NCBI GenBank assembly: GCA_020055645.1
Contig: CM034547.1
Span: 7,425,280-7,489,279 of the forward strand
DNA length: 64,000 bases
Direction of reading: 5' to 3'
Origin: Tomocerus qinae
Taxonomy: Eukaryota > Arthropoda > Collembola > Entomobryomorpha > Tomoceridae
Shown here: positions 1-10,762 of the stretch, piece by piece
How positions within the stretch are numbered: position 1 is the stretch's first letter
Layout: each line of letters starts with the position of its first letter
Made by a program: the position numbers and the translations under genes
Notes under the pieces: generated by a model
The model's input: only the letters and a program-made list of their open reading frames with translations
Told to the model about the DNA's origin: nothing
The model's database searches: none

Positions 1-676
1 CATTCAACTCAGACGCTGTCTATTGACACAGAGATTCCTCCAAATGAAAATGTTTGGCTTTCAGGCAAGCTTTAGATTTGTATTTACAACAGTATTGTGT
101 ATGTCAAAATTATTTCAGTCTGTTTCAGTATTAATACATTTCCTATGCAAGGAGATTACCTTTTCGTGGTCAGCTTACTTACTATGTAAGAGAATATAAA
201 TATAGTGTCGTAAATAGTATTAAATGGGAATATGTGGGCGTCCAAATAGGGTCATTGAATACAAAAGCTTTCTGGGAAGGAATATTTGGCATCCTGGTAG
301 GTAGTAGACTATTTAAATAGTCTCCGCTGAAAGGGCGAGGCTTTATTACTTAGAAATGCAATAAGTTGTAGTATTGAGCTTCTTAAACACTGAGGATTAG
401 AGGCTCAATTACAAGTATGTTCTTTTAGCATAAGAGAATTTTTGTACTTTAACTTTTCGGTCAGAATTCCACAAAAACTAGGAATTTATGTTGGTTGTTT
501 TGAGAATACTCAAATTGTGAATGAACGAGAGCCACTTTTCCCGAGAAAAATTCTTCGGGTATGTGAAATGTGTTTGAGCGTATAAGAGAAGTGTATTGTT
601 GAGTAAGTAACAAGACGGGTATTATTTATGTGTTGGATAGGAATTTCGGGAAGATAATATTAGAGATAAAACTTAC
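1..676. other. Intron of the RGS-like gene or flank; no exon seen
   Basis: This stretch follows, on the minus strand, the second RGS-like exon. I looked on the minus strand for an RGS-domain exon (a Ser-Trp start and the Glu-Asn-Leu-Phe-Trp core) and found no open frame that fits, so the domain exons probably lie left of the window. Nothing else is recognisable here. Confidence 0.5.
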
Positions 677-3507
677 GGTGCGTCAGCATCACAGATGAGA
701 TCTGAATCAGAATCCTTGGGTTTCGATCCTCGATCCTCGTTATTCCTCAGTGCCAAACTGTGAAAACCAAAATTTTTTACGGTCACACTCATCCTGCCGT
801 CAGAGATAAACTTTCGAAAACTTTAAAGGTAAACTGAAGTCAAGGCAAAAGTTTAGCGTGTTCTGCAGTAATGCGTAGTGTGGTAGCTCTAGTGTTTATC
901 AAATCAAAACGGCTTTCCTTCTCTGCATTCAAAAGCTGAAGAATTGACTTTTAGCTAAAACGTATGGCTTGCTCATTGTTAGCTATTACTGTCTGGAGTA
1001 GTCGACTCGAAAAATCTTAAACTACACTAAAGAACTAGTATCTAGACTCTCCAAGGATATTCCTTCGAATTCACGTTAAACCGCAACAGAAATGTTTCCT
1101 TCTTCACTACAGAGAACGGATTGATAACTATTAAGTATAAATTCCACAAGGATACTCACAATAAGTCCAAAAACTTGCTAACAGAAGCACGCTTAAATGT
1201 AAAGAGTATCCGTAACTCAAGTCTAGTGCAATCTTCTTGTTTGTTTATGTCTAAACAGCAGAGATCTCACATATGCACATACCTTCTACTACTAAATATC
1301 AACTGATGAGGCTTCCTTGCTACTTATAAACTCACTGCAGTGGTATAGTAGTGGTTAGCTCGACTGTCGAAAAATATCTGGAACTCTACTACTCAGAAAA
1401 GGTGTGGCGAAACCAACTGGAGTCAGATTCATAAATAAAAGACTAAAATAAACTACCTCTCAGAAAGGAGACAAGGCGAATTTATTGGAACTAGTCGCAA
1501 GGTACTAGATACTGCTTGATTACTAGTTTCTAGGTTTCGTTAACTAGGTACGATAAACTGGAAATCAATCCTACAGTACAATGCGAACTGATGTAATGCA
1601 CCTAATGAACTAATATTGTTGTTATTGGCTCAATTTACTGTTAATGCTCTGCTTAGTTAAATGACATGAACAAATCAGGCCATTTGGTGCAGTCGTTGTG
1701 TTAGGTACTATCAACTCTAATACTCGAGCAATGTACAGAGTCATAACCTACCTAATCTAATAGAGTTATATTTATTATCTGTAAAAGCACAAGACTATGT
1801 TTGTCATTCCATTCTTAGAATTTAAGCGTATTATGAAGCTACAGCCTAATCCGACAGGAAAAACCTTGTACATACACTATGCAACATATTTTATGTAACA
1901 TCAAACGCTAATGCATATGCTATCATCATACACAAATACATTAGTAAGCCTCCTCTTACTTAGCAACCCTATTACCCTATATTTATATTTAGCCATCAGA
2001 AAGTAGTGCGGACCTAAGCATTTTTGTATGTCTAAGCCACTACTCTAGTACAAACGAGATGCTCATTAATATTGACTACTGTTTAATAAGCGTTATGAAT
2101 AATATAACTACAAACAAAATTTCCAATGATTAGTGCACTCATTTTGTACCACAAAGCTCGTTGCCAATACCAGGTACATTAAAACATTCTAGATATTATA
2201 AACTACAAAACCACTAAGCAATTGGAAGCATATAAAGCGCAAGTTAACCAAGTTAAGGAGTAGGATAATATTATGGAAGTCAACGAGGAAGATGTCCAGC
2301 ATTCCACTGCTACTAACCTATATTGCGCAAGTAATTACCACATAAAAATAGTCGTCCATCCTTCAAAAATAAAAATGTTGGGGGATAAGGTCAACTGCGT
2401 GATACAATACACTGAACACAGAAAATGTAATGTAATAATACGTATTTACACGATGAATGAATTACAAATTATAATGTGCAGAAATACTTAGGAAAACATG
2501 GCATAAAGTTACAATCACTTTTCATACACTCTACTAAAATAAATTATATGATAGATGAAGAAACAATATAATTCTTCAATATTTTGCTCCAGATAGTATG
2601 GAGCAAACAAGGAGAATTATATTATTAAGAGTCATCATTTAGTTATACACTGACAAGAACGACAGGCCATTTAGTACGAAATGCAGACGTAGATAAACGA
2701 AACTTGCTTGAATCTGCGTAAAATGACAGAGCCATTTAGAAATGTCCTCTATTCTATGCACACCACTATTTTAGAATACGACACGACGCAAGATGTTTTA
2801 ATAAAGCATTTCGCATTGCCAAAACGTTCAGTTGTAATTAGGAATACCAGCAAAGTAATTTTTTTGGTATCGACAATGGAAAACTCTGCTCTAAGTAATC
2901 AGATATATAGATTAGATTATTGAACTCGGGCTCGAAGGTGTGAATAGAATGGAGAACATTTTTAACGAGAATGCTGTGCACATCGATACATTTGATAAGA
3001 ATAATAAATGAGACATTGAGCAGCTTTAGACAGAAAAGACGTGAAAAAGGAAGGGATGGATGAGAATGTGAGTACGAACCAGCAGTGGTTTACCAACCAT
3101 GAGCAAGAGCAGCAGCAGCACCAACAACGACAACGATTTCGGGGTGGTGGCTGGTCCTGAGTCCGGACACCGTTCACTTGACCCTGGCCACCATTACCAC
3201 CGCCGTTGTCTTCCTGGTGACCATTGGAATTTGAGTTGGATGACGAATGGTTCGTTTCACTCGCACTCCGCGGTCCACGCAGTTCTTGCTGACGACCCTG
3301 AGAATTTCCACCAGGCGAACTCCCGCCTCCCGATTGCTTTTCTGATTTACTTTTATTATTCGAAGACTTTTTCGGCGTTTCTTGCTCCGAGCTCTGTTCT
3401 TGCTGCTGTCCGGAAGAATTGGTCCGCAGACGAACGACGTTTCCTGTTGAGCTCCCTTCTGCATTTCGAGTTGTCACCTTCAGACTCTTCTCGCTTTCCT
3501 TTGTCAT
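677..3507 (-). CDS. RGS protein of the RZ (RGS17/19/20-like) subfamily, N-terminal part only
   Basis: RZ-type RGS proteins speed GTP hydrolysis by Gi/o/z alpha subunits and are anchored to membranes through palmitoylated cysteines. Two minus-strand exons are visible. The first (3507 to 3098) starts with ATG directly after an acceptor AG. It encodes about 120 residues rich in Ser, Asn, Gln and Gly, then the cysteine string RCRCWCCCCSCS. Exon 2 (757 to 677) supplies CLALRNNEDRG and an acidic stretch. Joining at ATG|GTTGGT and CACAG|TTTGG completes a TGT codon and gives SCSCLALRNNEDRG, close to the vertebrate CSCSCLTVRNEERG as I recall it. A phase-0 join at the better-looking GTAAAC site 5 nt downstream meets a stop soon after the junction. 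Exon 2 ends at a GTAAGT donor with two bases of a codon. The RGS domain itself is outside the window, so identity rests on the cysteine string and flanks. The ATG at the splice junction suggests an upstream 5' UTR exon, or that coding continues upstream. Confidence 0.8.
758..3097 (-). other. Intron of the RGS-like gene
   Basis: AT-rich, 2.34 kb, bounded by GTTGGT at the donor side and TTTTCACAG at the acceptor side. Small frames at 1121-1306, 2273-2491 and 2708-2923 show no domain or codon pattern and look like chance. No repeat is recognised. Confidence 0.6.
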
Positions 3508-5549
3508 CTGGAATTAAAAGGAATTATAATTACTACCCCTGTCTTTTCTTTTCCTTCGCATTTCTCTGCAGTGGACTACACCCAGTAGGTAGATAGAATG
3601 CTGCCAATACAGTCTCTCTTGGTAAAATAACTCAATTCTCCTTAGATTCGTAATAAAATTGTTAGCACTCGACTTCCACTTTGTGTCATATCATATTGCA
3701 TATGCACTTGTCACATTTCTTTGCTACGACAAGGCAGTACAATATCGGCACAGCCAGCACTTGGCTCAAAAGCAGTATAAACATTCATTTCCAGTCATAA
3801 TATCATTTGTCATAACACCGGGTGCATTCTACGACGGATTTGGCTACATCGCCTTCCTTTCCTCCCCACACACTGCAGATATATTTTTGCTCGTCAGCTC
3901 ATCCTCACCACAAAAGATAAAATAAACATCACTCACTCGTTACTCTATGTTCCAACACAAACAATACACACACATATCAACATTATATGCAAATACAGAC
4001 GTGACATTACGTATTTTATTCACAAACAAGTAAACCTAAACGAACGATAAGCCTTCCTTTCCTATACCATATTATGTAAATCAAACATTATGCAACGTAA
4101 GCTTAGATAAGTCCCTCCATTCTACTTTGATTTAATACTGTGTTTGTTTTAACATATTATTGGCTACACATCATAGCCACTTCCGGTACTTCATACGTGA
4201 TGCTATAGCCCGCTAATGTTCTTAAGTATAGAACTCCGACGTGTCTTATCAGTCTCATGGTATTAACTGCACATTGCCTTAATAAATACAACCATTCCAT
4301 ACGCAGACACTTGCCTTTGGCAAACTACATATGTGTACAAATACTTGAAACTACAATTGATCAGTTCAAATTTCAAGCTTCTGAGATTTCACTATACTGA
4401 CGTCTGCACGTAGATACAATCCAAATCAGTATTATACAACTTTTAAACAGCGTCTACAACAACGCATTTATCTAATAACCCCGAAGATGAATCTTTCGAA
4501 CCATAAATTAAGAATAATTGCTACAAAATGTTTGACCTATCAACCTAATTTTATGCCCATATGAAAACAATTGCACGATGAAAATGTACTGTCAATGTTA
4601 CTCATCTGAATATGCTTCTTATGTCAGATAAAAACAATAATTGTGTCAATTTTTTATCACTGGTATGAAAAGATTGTACCAATTATGTATTTATTTCACT
4701 ATCTGTTAATTTGGCTCTTGACTATCGAGTAACTATTTCTATATGTACAAGTCATTTTTCTCCTTCACTTGACTTTCTGGGCAACTGACTTTCAAAACAA
4801 GAACGCAGTAAAAATAACCGCTAAATATATTTCGTTGTTACTTTTTGTTGGATGGATGTACAATTTTAGTTTTCTATCGTTTCATATTTAGGTTTTTACA
4901 GTCTCCGCTCACCAGTTTGTGAAAACGAATCCATTTCAATGCTTGAGCTTAGGACTAATGAAGCATGAATTTAGGAAGCTACTCGTAGTATCTAATATGC
5001 GCATAAAAGTGAATCATTTTCCTCATAAAACGAAAGTTATTTACCTTACCATGTCCATGTAATGCAACTGCTTGCAAATTCAGGAAAACTGACAGGTTTA
5101 TATACATTCTCTTCGTTAAATACACAACTCGCGAGTCTATATTTGGCAGTGACAAGCAGGAGATCGTTTTGGCAGGAAAAATATTTTATATCACAGGGCT
5201 GCATTAAATGCAAACACCGTGAGATGAGCTTGTCTGACTCATTTTTGTATTGTGAGTTGGTAGTTGTTAGCATTATAATACCTAACCCGTTAACTATTTT
5301 ACTATATATAATCTCATCAAAATGGAACGCTTTTCTAAACACGCCATACAGTTTGAGATACACAAACATATGATAGGAAACTGCCAAAAATAGCTTAATA
5401 GTCAAAAGGTTATGTTTACTTTTCATAAGTGCATACATCCTCTATAAACAATAATTCAAAATAGTACGTAACTGTACATAGGTAGTAGATATTATATACC
5501 TTTGGTAGCTAAAATAATATTATTCTTAGTTATTTAACTCTCAGTTGTG
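3508..5549. other. AT-rich upstream stretch, no gene seen
   Basis: It lies between the RGS-like exon (acceptor TTTTAATTCCAG abutting 3507) and the DIRS element. It is probably intron or 5' region of the RGS-like gene. Frames at 3659-3925 and 5046-5438 overlap on both strands, lack recognisable domains, and were not accepted as genes. Confidence 0.5.
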
Positions 5550-5578
5550 AATTACATTTCGTCTTCCTCCGTCTACAT

Positions 5579-5698
5579 ACATCACAGTTAACTCCGTAGT
5601 ACGCTAATCTATCGCTAGAGAGAGCCCTATTTTTTAAAGCCTGCCAAGGAAAGAAGCTGCTACGCCTGCTGGTGCGCCCCCGTAGTAATGCCATTGTT
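5579..5698 (+). repeat. DIRS left inverted terminal repeat (shared 120 bp)
   Basis: Reverse complement of 10563-10682 with no mismatch found on reading. The left-specific outer edge, 5550-5578, is copied in inverse orientation in the internal complementary region. Confidence 0.93.
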
Positions 5699-5892
5699 AA
5701 TTCTATAGCACGAGAGAGAACACCTAGGAAATGTGCTCTGTGAATCACTAAAAAGTTTTGTCGAAATTTTAATAAAAATGCCTAGAAGTGCCAAGGACCA
5801 ATCCAAAATGGATAAGACGGAAAACGCTGGGTAAGTTTTTTTTTATGACCACTTTCACCCCAGAAAAAACAATAACTGATAAATAAAAAAAT

Positions 5893-6152
5893 TGTATTGT
5901 GTGACAATACAGTCATTTTTTGTGTTGTGTGACAACACAAGCAGTTATATTCGTGTTGTGTGACAACACAAGCAGTTATATTCGTGTTGTGTGACAACAC
6001 AAGCAGTTATATTCGTGTTGTGTGACAACACAAGCAGATATTTGTATGTTGTGTGACAACACAAGCAGATATTTGTATGTTGTGTGACAACATAAGCAAT
6101 TTTGGTGTTGTGCAACAACACTAGCAGTCATTTCGTATTGTGTGACAATACG
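5893..6152 (+). repeat. Tandem array of palindromic units inside the DIRS leader
   Basis: About nine units of roughly 30-31 bp lie between the left inverted repeat and the gag-like frame. Each unit is centred on a palindrome of the type TGTTGT-GTG-ACAACA, followed by AAGCAGTTATATTC or a variant. The outer units carry compensated variants (GTATTG with CAATAC), so the palindrome is kept while the sequence drifts. Minus-strand frames through the array are simply repeats of one peptide and are not genes. Confidence 0.9.
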
Positions 6153-6346
6153 ATCAACAGTCGGGACAAAGAGCCCTGTACCGAAATTCCTTTTTAGACA
6201 AAGAGAATTGCTAGGGACTGTTGAGTATAATCCTCCCAAAAAATGGAATAAAAGAAATATATATAAATATATATTAAAATAATTACTATATTAACAGTAA
6301 CTCTTGTGGAAAACTTGAAAAGACCAATCAATCATCAGCTACGGAA

Positions 6347-7450
6347 GTGATGACCGATTTAATTACGGGGGCAGCAGCCCAGGAAGGGTCCTTACTTTCT
6401 CAAGTTGTATCGCTGTCAAAGACAGTGAAGGGACATGCTGAAATTTTGAATTCATTGAAAGAATTGCCAACTGCAGTTGGAGCTTTAACAAATCTCGTTC
6501 AATCTTTGACCGAAGAGAGTCAAACAGATTTTATTGAACAAAATGATTTTGAATATGGCCACCACGAAGATGATTCATCTGATAATAACGATTATGAAAA
6601 TTTAATATCAAAGTTATTGCCACAAGACAAAAAAGATGAGGAAAATATTGAGGGAAAAGAAAAACAATCCCAATTGTTGGACATATTAAATCAAAGTGAC
6701 GAAGACGCAGAGGTAGGCCCACCTTTGATGAGCGAGATTGCAAAAAGCTTTGAAAGCGTTATCACTCGATCAAATATTAAAGATACAGAGGCGGTCAAAG
6801 AAAAATTAAAAGTGCCCGAAAATGCAAAACTTTTGGGAGTACCAAGAGTAAACCCTGAAATATGGAACCAGTTGTCATCAACAGCAAGAGCAGAGGATGC
6901 CAAGTGGCAACAAATCCAAAAGTCGTTATCAATGGGGATAATTTGTTTCGCCAAAACAGCTGAATTGATAGCCTCTAAGGCAGAAACTCTACCTACAGAA
7001 ATATCAAAAGATATTATTAAATTAACAATTGACGGCGCGTCTGCATTAGCTGTCGGGTTTCGGGAATGCAATTTGAAACGAAGAAATGAAATTAAACCCA
7101 ATTTAAATCACGAGTATAAAGGAATTTGCTCTACAAAAATTGCAGTCACCGAGTTTCTCTTCGGAGACGATTTATCTGAAAGCTTGAAAGCTACTAAATC
7201 CGTCTGTAACATCGTGAAACGTGACAACTTTAAGAACACAAAGAACTTGGCGTCAAGATTTGTCCCAAATGCTCAACGGGGATCTTTAAACTGGAGAGGC
7301 CCAGGACGAGGTCGCGGAGTAGGTCATCGTCTCAATCAGGGCAACAACTTTCACTCATATCACGCGAGCAACAAATTCCATCCATATCAGAAGCCCAGCT
7401 TCAACAAAAAGAATCAAAACGTCAACGGATGGAAGAAGGAGAGTGCATAA
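6347..7450 (+). CDS. DIRS gag-like ORF1
   Basis: A 367-residue frame with a Glu/Asp-rich middle, a conserved-looking block near residues 130-280, and a basic Arg/Gly-rich tail (GRGRGVGHRL) suited to nucleic-acid binding. In DIRS elements the first ORF occupies this place and is called gag-like by position. Its last bases overlap the start of the RT frame at 7429, as is common in this family. I recognise no zinc knuckle. Assignment rests on position and the basic tail. Confidence 0.75.
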   Translation: MMTDLITGAAAQEGSLLSQVVSLSKTVKGHAEILNSLKELPTAVGALTNLVQSLTEESQTDFIEQNDFEYGHHEDDSSDNNDYENLISKLLPQDKKDEENIEGKEKQSQLLDILNQSDEDAEVGPPLMSEIAKSFESVITRSNIKDTEAVKEKLKVPENAKLLGVPRVNPEIWNQLSSTARAEDAKWQQIQKSLSMGIICFAKTAELIASKAETLPTEISKDIIKLTIDGASALAVGFRECNLKRRNEIKPNLNHEYKGICSTKIAVTEFLFGDDLSESLKATKSVCNIVKRDNFKNTKNLASRFVPNAQRGSLNWRGPGRGRGVGHRLNQGNNFHSYHASNKFHPYQKPSFNKKNQNVNGWKKESA

Positions 7451-9336
7451 ATGCGGTAATAAAATATGCAGCAACTCTAAAAAATTATTATGAGGCATGG
7501 AGTGAAATAACAAATGATCAGTATGTATTGAATGCTATAAAAGGATTTGAAATACCATTTAAAGTATGGCCAATCCAATCCTGTGAACCAAAGTATCCCA
7601 AGATTAGTGAAAAAGAAAAGATCATTGTAGATAACTCTATAAAAAAGTTAATAGATATTGGCGCTGTAGTGCAAGTTTGTGATGAGATAGGACAGTATAT
7701 ATCAAAAATTTTTACTGTTCCAAAACCTGATGGAACTCATAGACTAGTAATTAATTTAAAAGACTTAAATGAATTTATAGATTGCCCTCATTTTAAAATG
7801 GAGGACTATCGATCAGTATGTAATATAATGATCAAAGATAGTTTTATGGCAGTCATTGACCAAAAAGATGCCTACCATCTTATTGCAATAGCAAAACATC
7901 ATCAAAAGTATTTGCGCTTTAGATGGGAAGGAAAACTGTACCAATACACTTGTTTACCATTTGGTCTAAATGTAGCTCCACGTTTATTTACAAAAATTAT
8001 GCGTCCGGTTTTGGCTCATTTAAGAGAAAGGGGCTATATGTCTGTCAGTTTTTTAGATGATTGTCTTTTGTTGGGTTACACATACCAAGAATGTAAAAAT
8101 AATTTACAGGCAACTATAGACCTCTACCATTATTTAGGCTTAAAAATTAACCACGAGAAATCACAATTAACACCTACACAAGAAGTAAAATATCTAGGTT
8201 TTATTTTCAATTCTATTAGCATGACGATCTCATTACCAGACTCAAAAAGGCAAAAGATTTTGCAGCTATGTAATTCTGTTATTATAAACGAGAATATTAT
8301 AATTTCCCAATTGGCACAATTAGTTGGTATACTAATTGCAGCAGCTCCGGCTGTAGCCTATGGACAATTATATGTTCGTCAATTGGAATTTGAAAAAACG
8401 ATGGCACTTAGGAATAATAATGGAAATTTCGATGGGTTAATGCAGCTAAGTAGTGAGAGTAAAGCAGATTTGTATTGGTGGGTACTTAATGTACCTAGAA
8501 GTTATAATATTATTCGTTGTGACGCCTTTACACTTGAGATAACCACTGATGCTTCTCTTTCTGGTTGGGGAGCTGTATGTAAAGGTAGAACTGCTCATGG
8601 GAATTGGACTTTTGATCAGAGAAAATATCATATTAATGTCCTGGAACTCTTAGCTGTGTATAATGGCTTACAAACATTTGTTAGTAAAAATGACCAAAAT
8701 ATAATGTTACGGGTTGACAATACAACGGCTGTTGCATATATCAATAGATTTGGAGGGTGTAGGTCAACTATATGTCATAAAGTAGCAAAAATAATTTGGA
8801 AATGGTGTGAAAGGCACAAGATATACATAGTAGCGTCATATATTCCCACAGCACAAAATACAGTAGCAGATAGAGAATCGAGATCTGAATTAGACACTTC
8901 AGATTTTCAGTTAAATAGAAAAGCTTTCAATTTACTATGTAAGAAGTTCAAATATCCAAAAATTGATTTATTTGCTACCCAAAATACAAGACAATGCACA
9001 AGGTTTGTATCTTGGGTTCCAAATCCTGAGGCAGAGTGGACAGATGCTTTCACCCGAGAATGGAAGGAGTATTTTTATGCATTCCCTCCATTTGCCCTCA
9101 TTCCTAGAGTATTAAACAAAATTCGAAATGAGGGTTGCAAAGGTATTGTTGTCGTTCCACTTTGGAAGACTCAATCTTGGTATCCTGTGTTTTGCAGGTT
9201 AGCTGTATCGCAGATACATATATTTTTTCCAAATAAGTCATTAATATTATGTCCTTATTCTAATAGGCCTCATCCTTTGCACAAAAAGCTGTTCCTAGCC
9301 GCTGCAGTATTATGCAACAAGCGTATGAAAATATGA
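7429..9336 (+). CDS. DIRS reverse transcriptase / RNase H ORF
   Basis: A frame of 635 residues. RT landmarks include VPKPDGTHRLVINLKDLN, LPFGLNVAPRLFTKIM and the catalytic block SFLDDCLL. RNase H follows with TTDASLSGWGAV and later RVDNTTAVAYINR. The C-terminal block, with IDLFATQNT, WVPNPEAEWTDAF and YAFPPFALIPRVL, is the segment typically found after RNase H in DIRS elements and sometimes compared to a methyltransferase. Together these place the protein in the DIRS clade rather than in Gypsy or Copia, whose RT sits beside a DDE integrase. Confidence 0.92.
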   Translation: MEEGECINAVIKYAATLKNYYEAWSEITNDQYVLNAIKGFEIPFKVWPIQSCEPKYPKISEKEKIIVDNSIKKLIDIGAVVQVCDEIGQYISKIFTVPKPDGTHRLVINLKDLNEFIDCPHFKMEDYRSVCNIMIKDSFMAVIDQKDAYHLIAIAKHHQKYLRFRWEGKLYQYTCLPFGLNVAPRLFTKIMRPVLAHLRERGYMSVSFLDDCLLLGYTYQECKNNLQATIDLYHYLGLKINHEKSQLTPTQEVKYLGFIFNSISMTISLPDSKRQKILQLCNSVIINENIIISQLAQLVGILIAAAPAVAYGQLYVRQLEFEKTMALRNNNGNFDGLMQLSSESKADLYWWVLNVPRSYNIIRCDAFTLEITTDASLSGWGAVCKGRTAHGNWTFDQRKYHINVLELLAVYNGLQTFVSKNDQNIMLRVDNTTAVAYINRFGGCRSTICHKVAKIIWKWCERHKIYIVASYIPTAQNTVADRESRSELDTSDFQLNRKAFNLLCKKFKYPKIDLFATQNTRQCTRFVSWVPNPEAEWTDAFTREWKEYFYAFPPFALIPRVLNKIRNEGCKGIVVVPLWKTQSWYPVFCRLAVSQIHIFFPNKSLILCPYSNRPHPLHKKLFLAAAVLCNKRMKI

Positions 9337-9339
9337 ACT

Positions 9340-10260
9340 TGAATGAAGATGTTACAAAAATTCTTATGGCTTCTTGTTCCAAATCTAGCTGGAAGCAGTA
9401 TGAATGTCATTTAAATAGGTGGTTTAGTTATTGTTAAGTAAAAACCCTTGGGATCCAAACGTGAATTTAATCTTAGGATTTTTAAATATGTTATTTAAAA
9501 AGGGATTAGGTTATATGTCTATAAATACAGCTCGTTCAGCTTTATCTACTGTTCTAAATTCAGTAGATGGTGAAAAAATTGGACAACATCCATTAGTTAT
9601 TAGGTTTATGAAAGGTGTAAGTAGATTAAATCCCCCTCAGCCCCGTTATAATTTGACGTGGGATGCCAATAAAGTTTTACAATTATTTCAATCATGGAAT
9701 GACAATGAAACTTTGTCATTCAAAGATTTAACACTTAAGCTAGTAGGACTTTTATCTTTGGTAACAGCTCAAAGAGTACAGACTTTGTCTGGAATCTGTA
9801 TACAGAATATTCAGTTTGGGGATAATGTAGAAATTATAATAAAGAAGCAACTAAAGACAACAAAAATTGGGAAAGTTAATCCAGTGTTGATTTTACCACC
9901 CTACCCAAATGAAATAAAATTTTGCGTTGTAAGGACATTAAAAATGTACTTAGCCCGAACAAAAGATATAAGGAAACATGACCAACTTTTACTAAGTTTA
10001 CATAGCCCTCATGGGCCTGTTTCCACCCAAACGATTAGTCGTTGGCTTACAGAGGTTCTTAAAAATGCAGGAATAGATTCGACAATTTATAAGGCACACA
10101 GCTTTCGACATTCGTCGCCTAAAAGCGCTGAAAAACGGTGTTTCATTAGACACTATTTTTCAGCGTGCGGGATGGTCACAGGGTTCCAAGACATTTGCTC
10201 GACATTACAATAAACCTATAGATAATCGTTCAGAATTTGCTTTGAATGTCTTAAGTTTAT
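9340..10260 (+). pseudogene. DIRS tyrosine recombinase region (fossil)
   Basis: This region follows the RT frame and carries the phage-integrase-like fold used by DIRS elements in place of a DDE integrase. The first catalytic Arg lies in SLVTAQRVQTLSG, and an HxxR box lies in KAHSFRH. The family uses this enzyme to insert a circular DNA copy without target duplication. The region is treated as broken. Similarity to other DIRS recombinases is by motif only. Confidence 0.85.
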
Positions 10261-10373
10261 AAACTTATTGTATAAGAAATTAATTAAATTCTTAAAATGT
10301 AACAACTATTAATCACAAATAAAAATAATTTGTCTCTAAAATGGACTGGCTTCTCGACTCGGTTGCTTTAAAT

Positions 10374-10508
10374 AACTACGGAGTTAACTGTGATGTATGT
10401 AGACGGAGGAAGACGAAATGTAATTGGAGATTATGCGAGCATCGCCCGAAGGGCGATGTGAAGCATAATCAGAATTATATGAGTCTTCCGAAGTCGGAAG
10501 ACATCACA
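10374..10508 (+). repeat. DIRS internal complementary region
   Basis: The first half (to about 10425) is the reverse complement of the left outer edge, and the second half is the reverse complement of the right outer edge (to 10762). The halves join at GTAATTGGAG, which predicts the junction of the circular intermediate. The second half contains two short hairpins (CATCGCCC/GGGCGATG and GTCTTCCG/CGGAAGAC). Confidence 0.9.
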
Positions 10509-10562
10509 ACCCACCGTCCCTCCCCCTTTTGTGGTCACTTTTTCCTCGTCTCGAAGTTTTGA

Positions 10563-10682
10563 AACAATGGCATTACTACGGGGGCGCACCAGCAGGCGTA
10601 GCAGCTTCTTTCCTTGGCAGGCTTTAAAAAATAGGGCTCTCTCTAGCGATAGATTAGCGTACTACGGAGTTAACTGTGATGT
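10563..10682 (-). repeat. DIRS right inverted terminal repeat (shared 120 bp)
   Basis: Inverse of 5579-5698. The right-specific outer edge continues to 10762 and pairs with the second half of the internal complementary region. Confidence 0.92.
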
Positions 10683-10762
10683 CTTCCGACTTCGGAAGAC
10701 TCATATAATTCTGATTATGCTTCACATCGCCCTTCGGGCGATGCTCGCATAATCTCCAATTA

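Larger units (their letters stand above)
5550..10762 (+). mobile_element. DIRS retrotransposon (tyrosine-recombinase retroelement)
   Basis: The layout matches the DIRS order: left inverted repeat, gag-like region, RT/RNase H, tyrosine recombinase, internal complementary region, right inverted repeat. The shared part of the inverted repeats (5579-5698 and 10563-10682, 120 bp) appears identical, so the insertion is young. The outer ends differ: about 29 bp on the left and about 80 bp on the right. The internal complementary region at 10374-10508 is the complement of the left outer edge fused to the complement of the right outer edge. That fusion is the template for the circular intermediate of this family. 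The two termini share AATTA (5550-5554 and 10758-10762), and no target duplication is needed in this family. The element is nearly whole, with about one or two breaks overall. Confidence 0.93.

Noticed and set aside
2962-3097. Continuation of the RGS-like frame to a stop at 2962
   Set aside because: The extra tail lacks similarity to the family, and splicing at 3098 restores the conserved residues. It is kept only as a possible retained intron.
3099-3596. 165-residue plus-strand frame
   Set aside because: It is the antisense shadow of the RGS-like exon, whose cysteine string and splice sites support the minus strand.
5893-6152. CRISPR-like array of palindromic repeats with regular spacing
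   Set aside because: The spacers are themselves repeated, the host is a eukaryote, and the array lies inside a DIRS element. It is a minisatellite.
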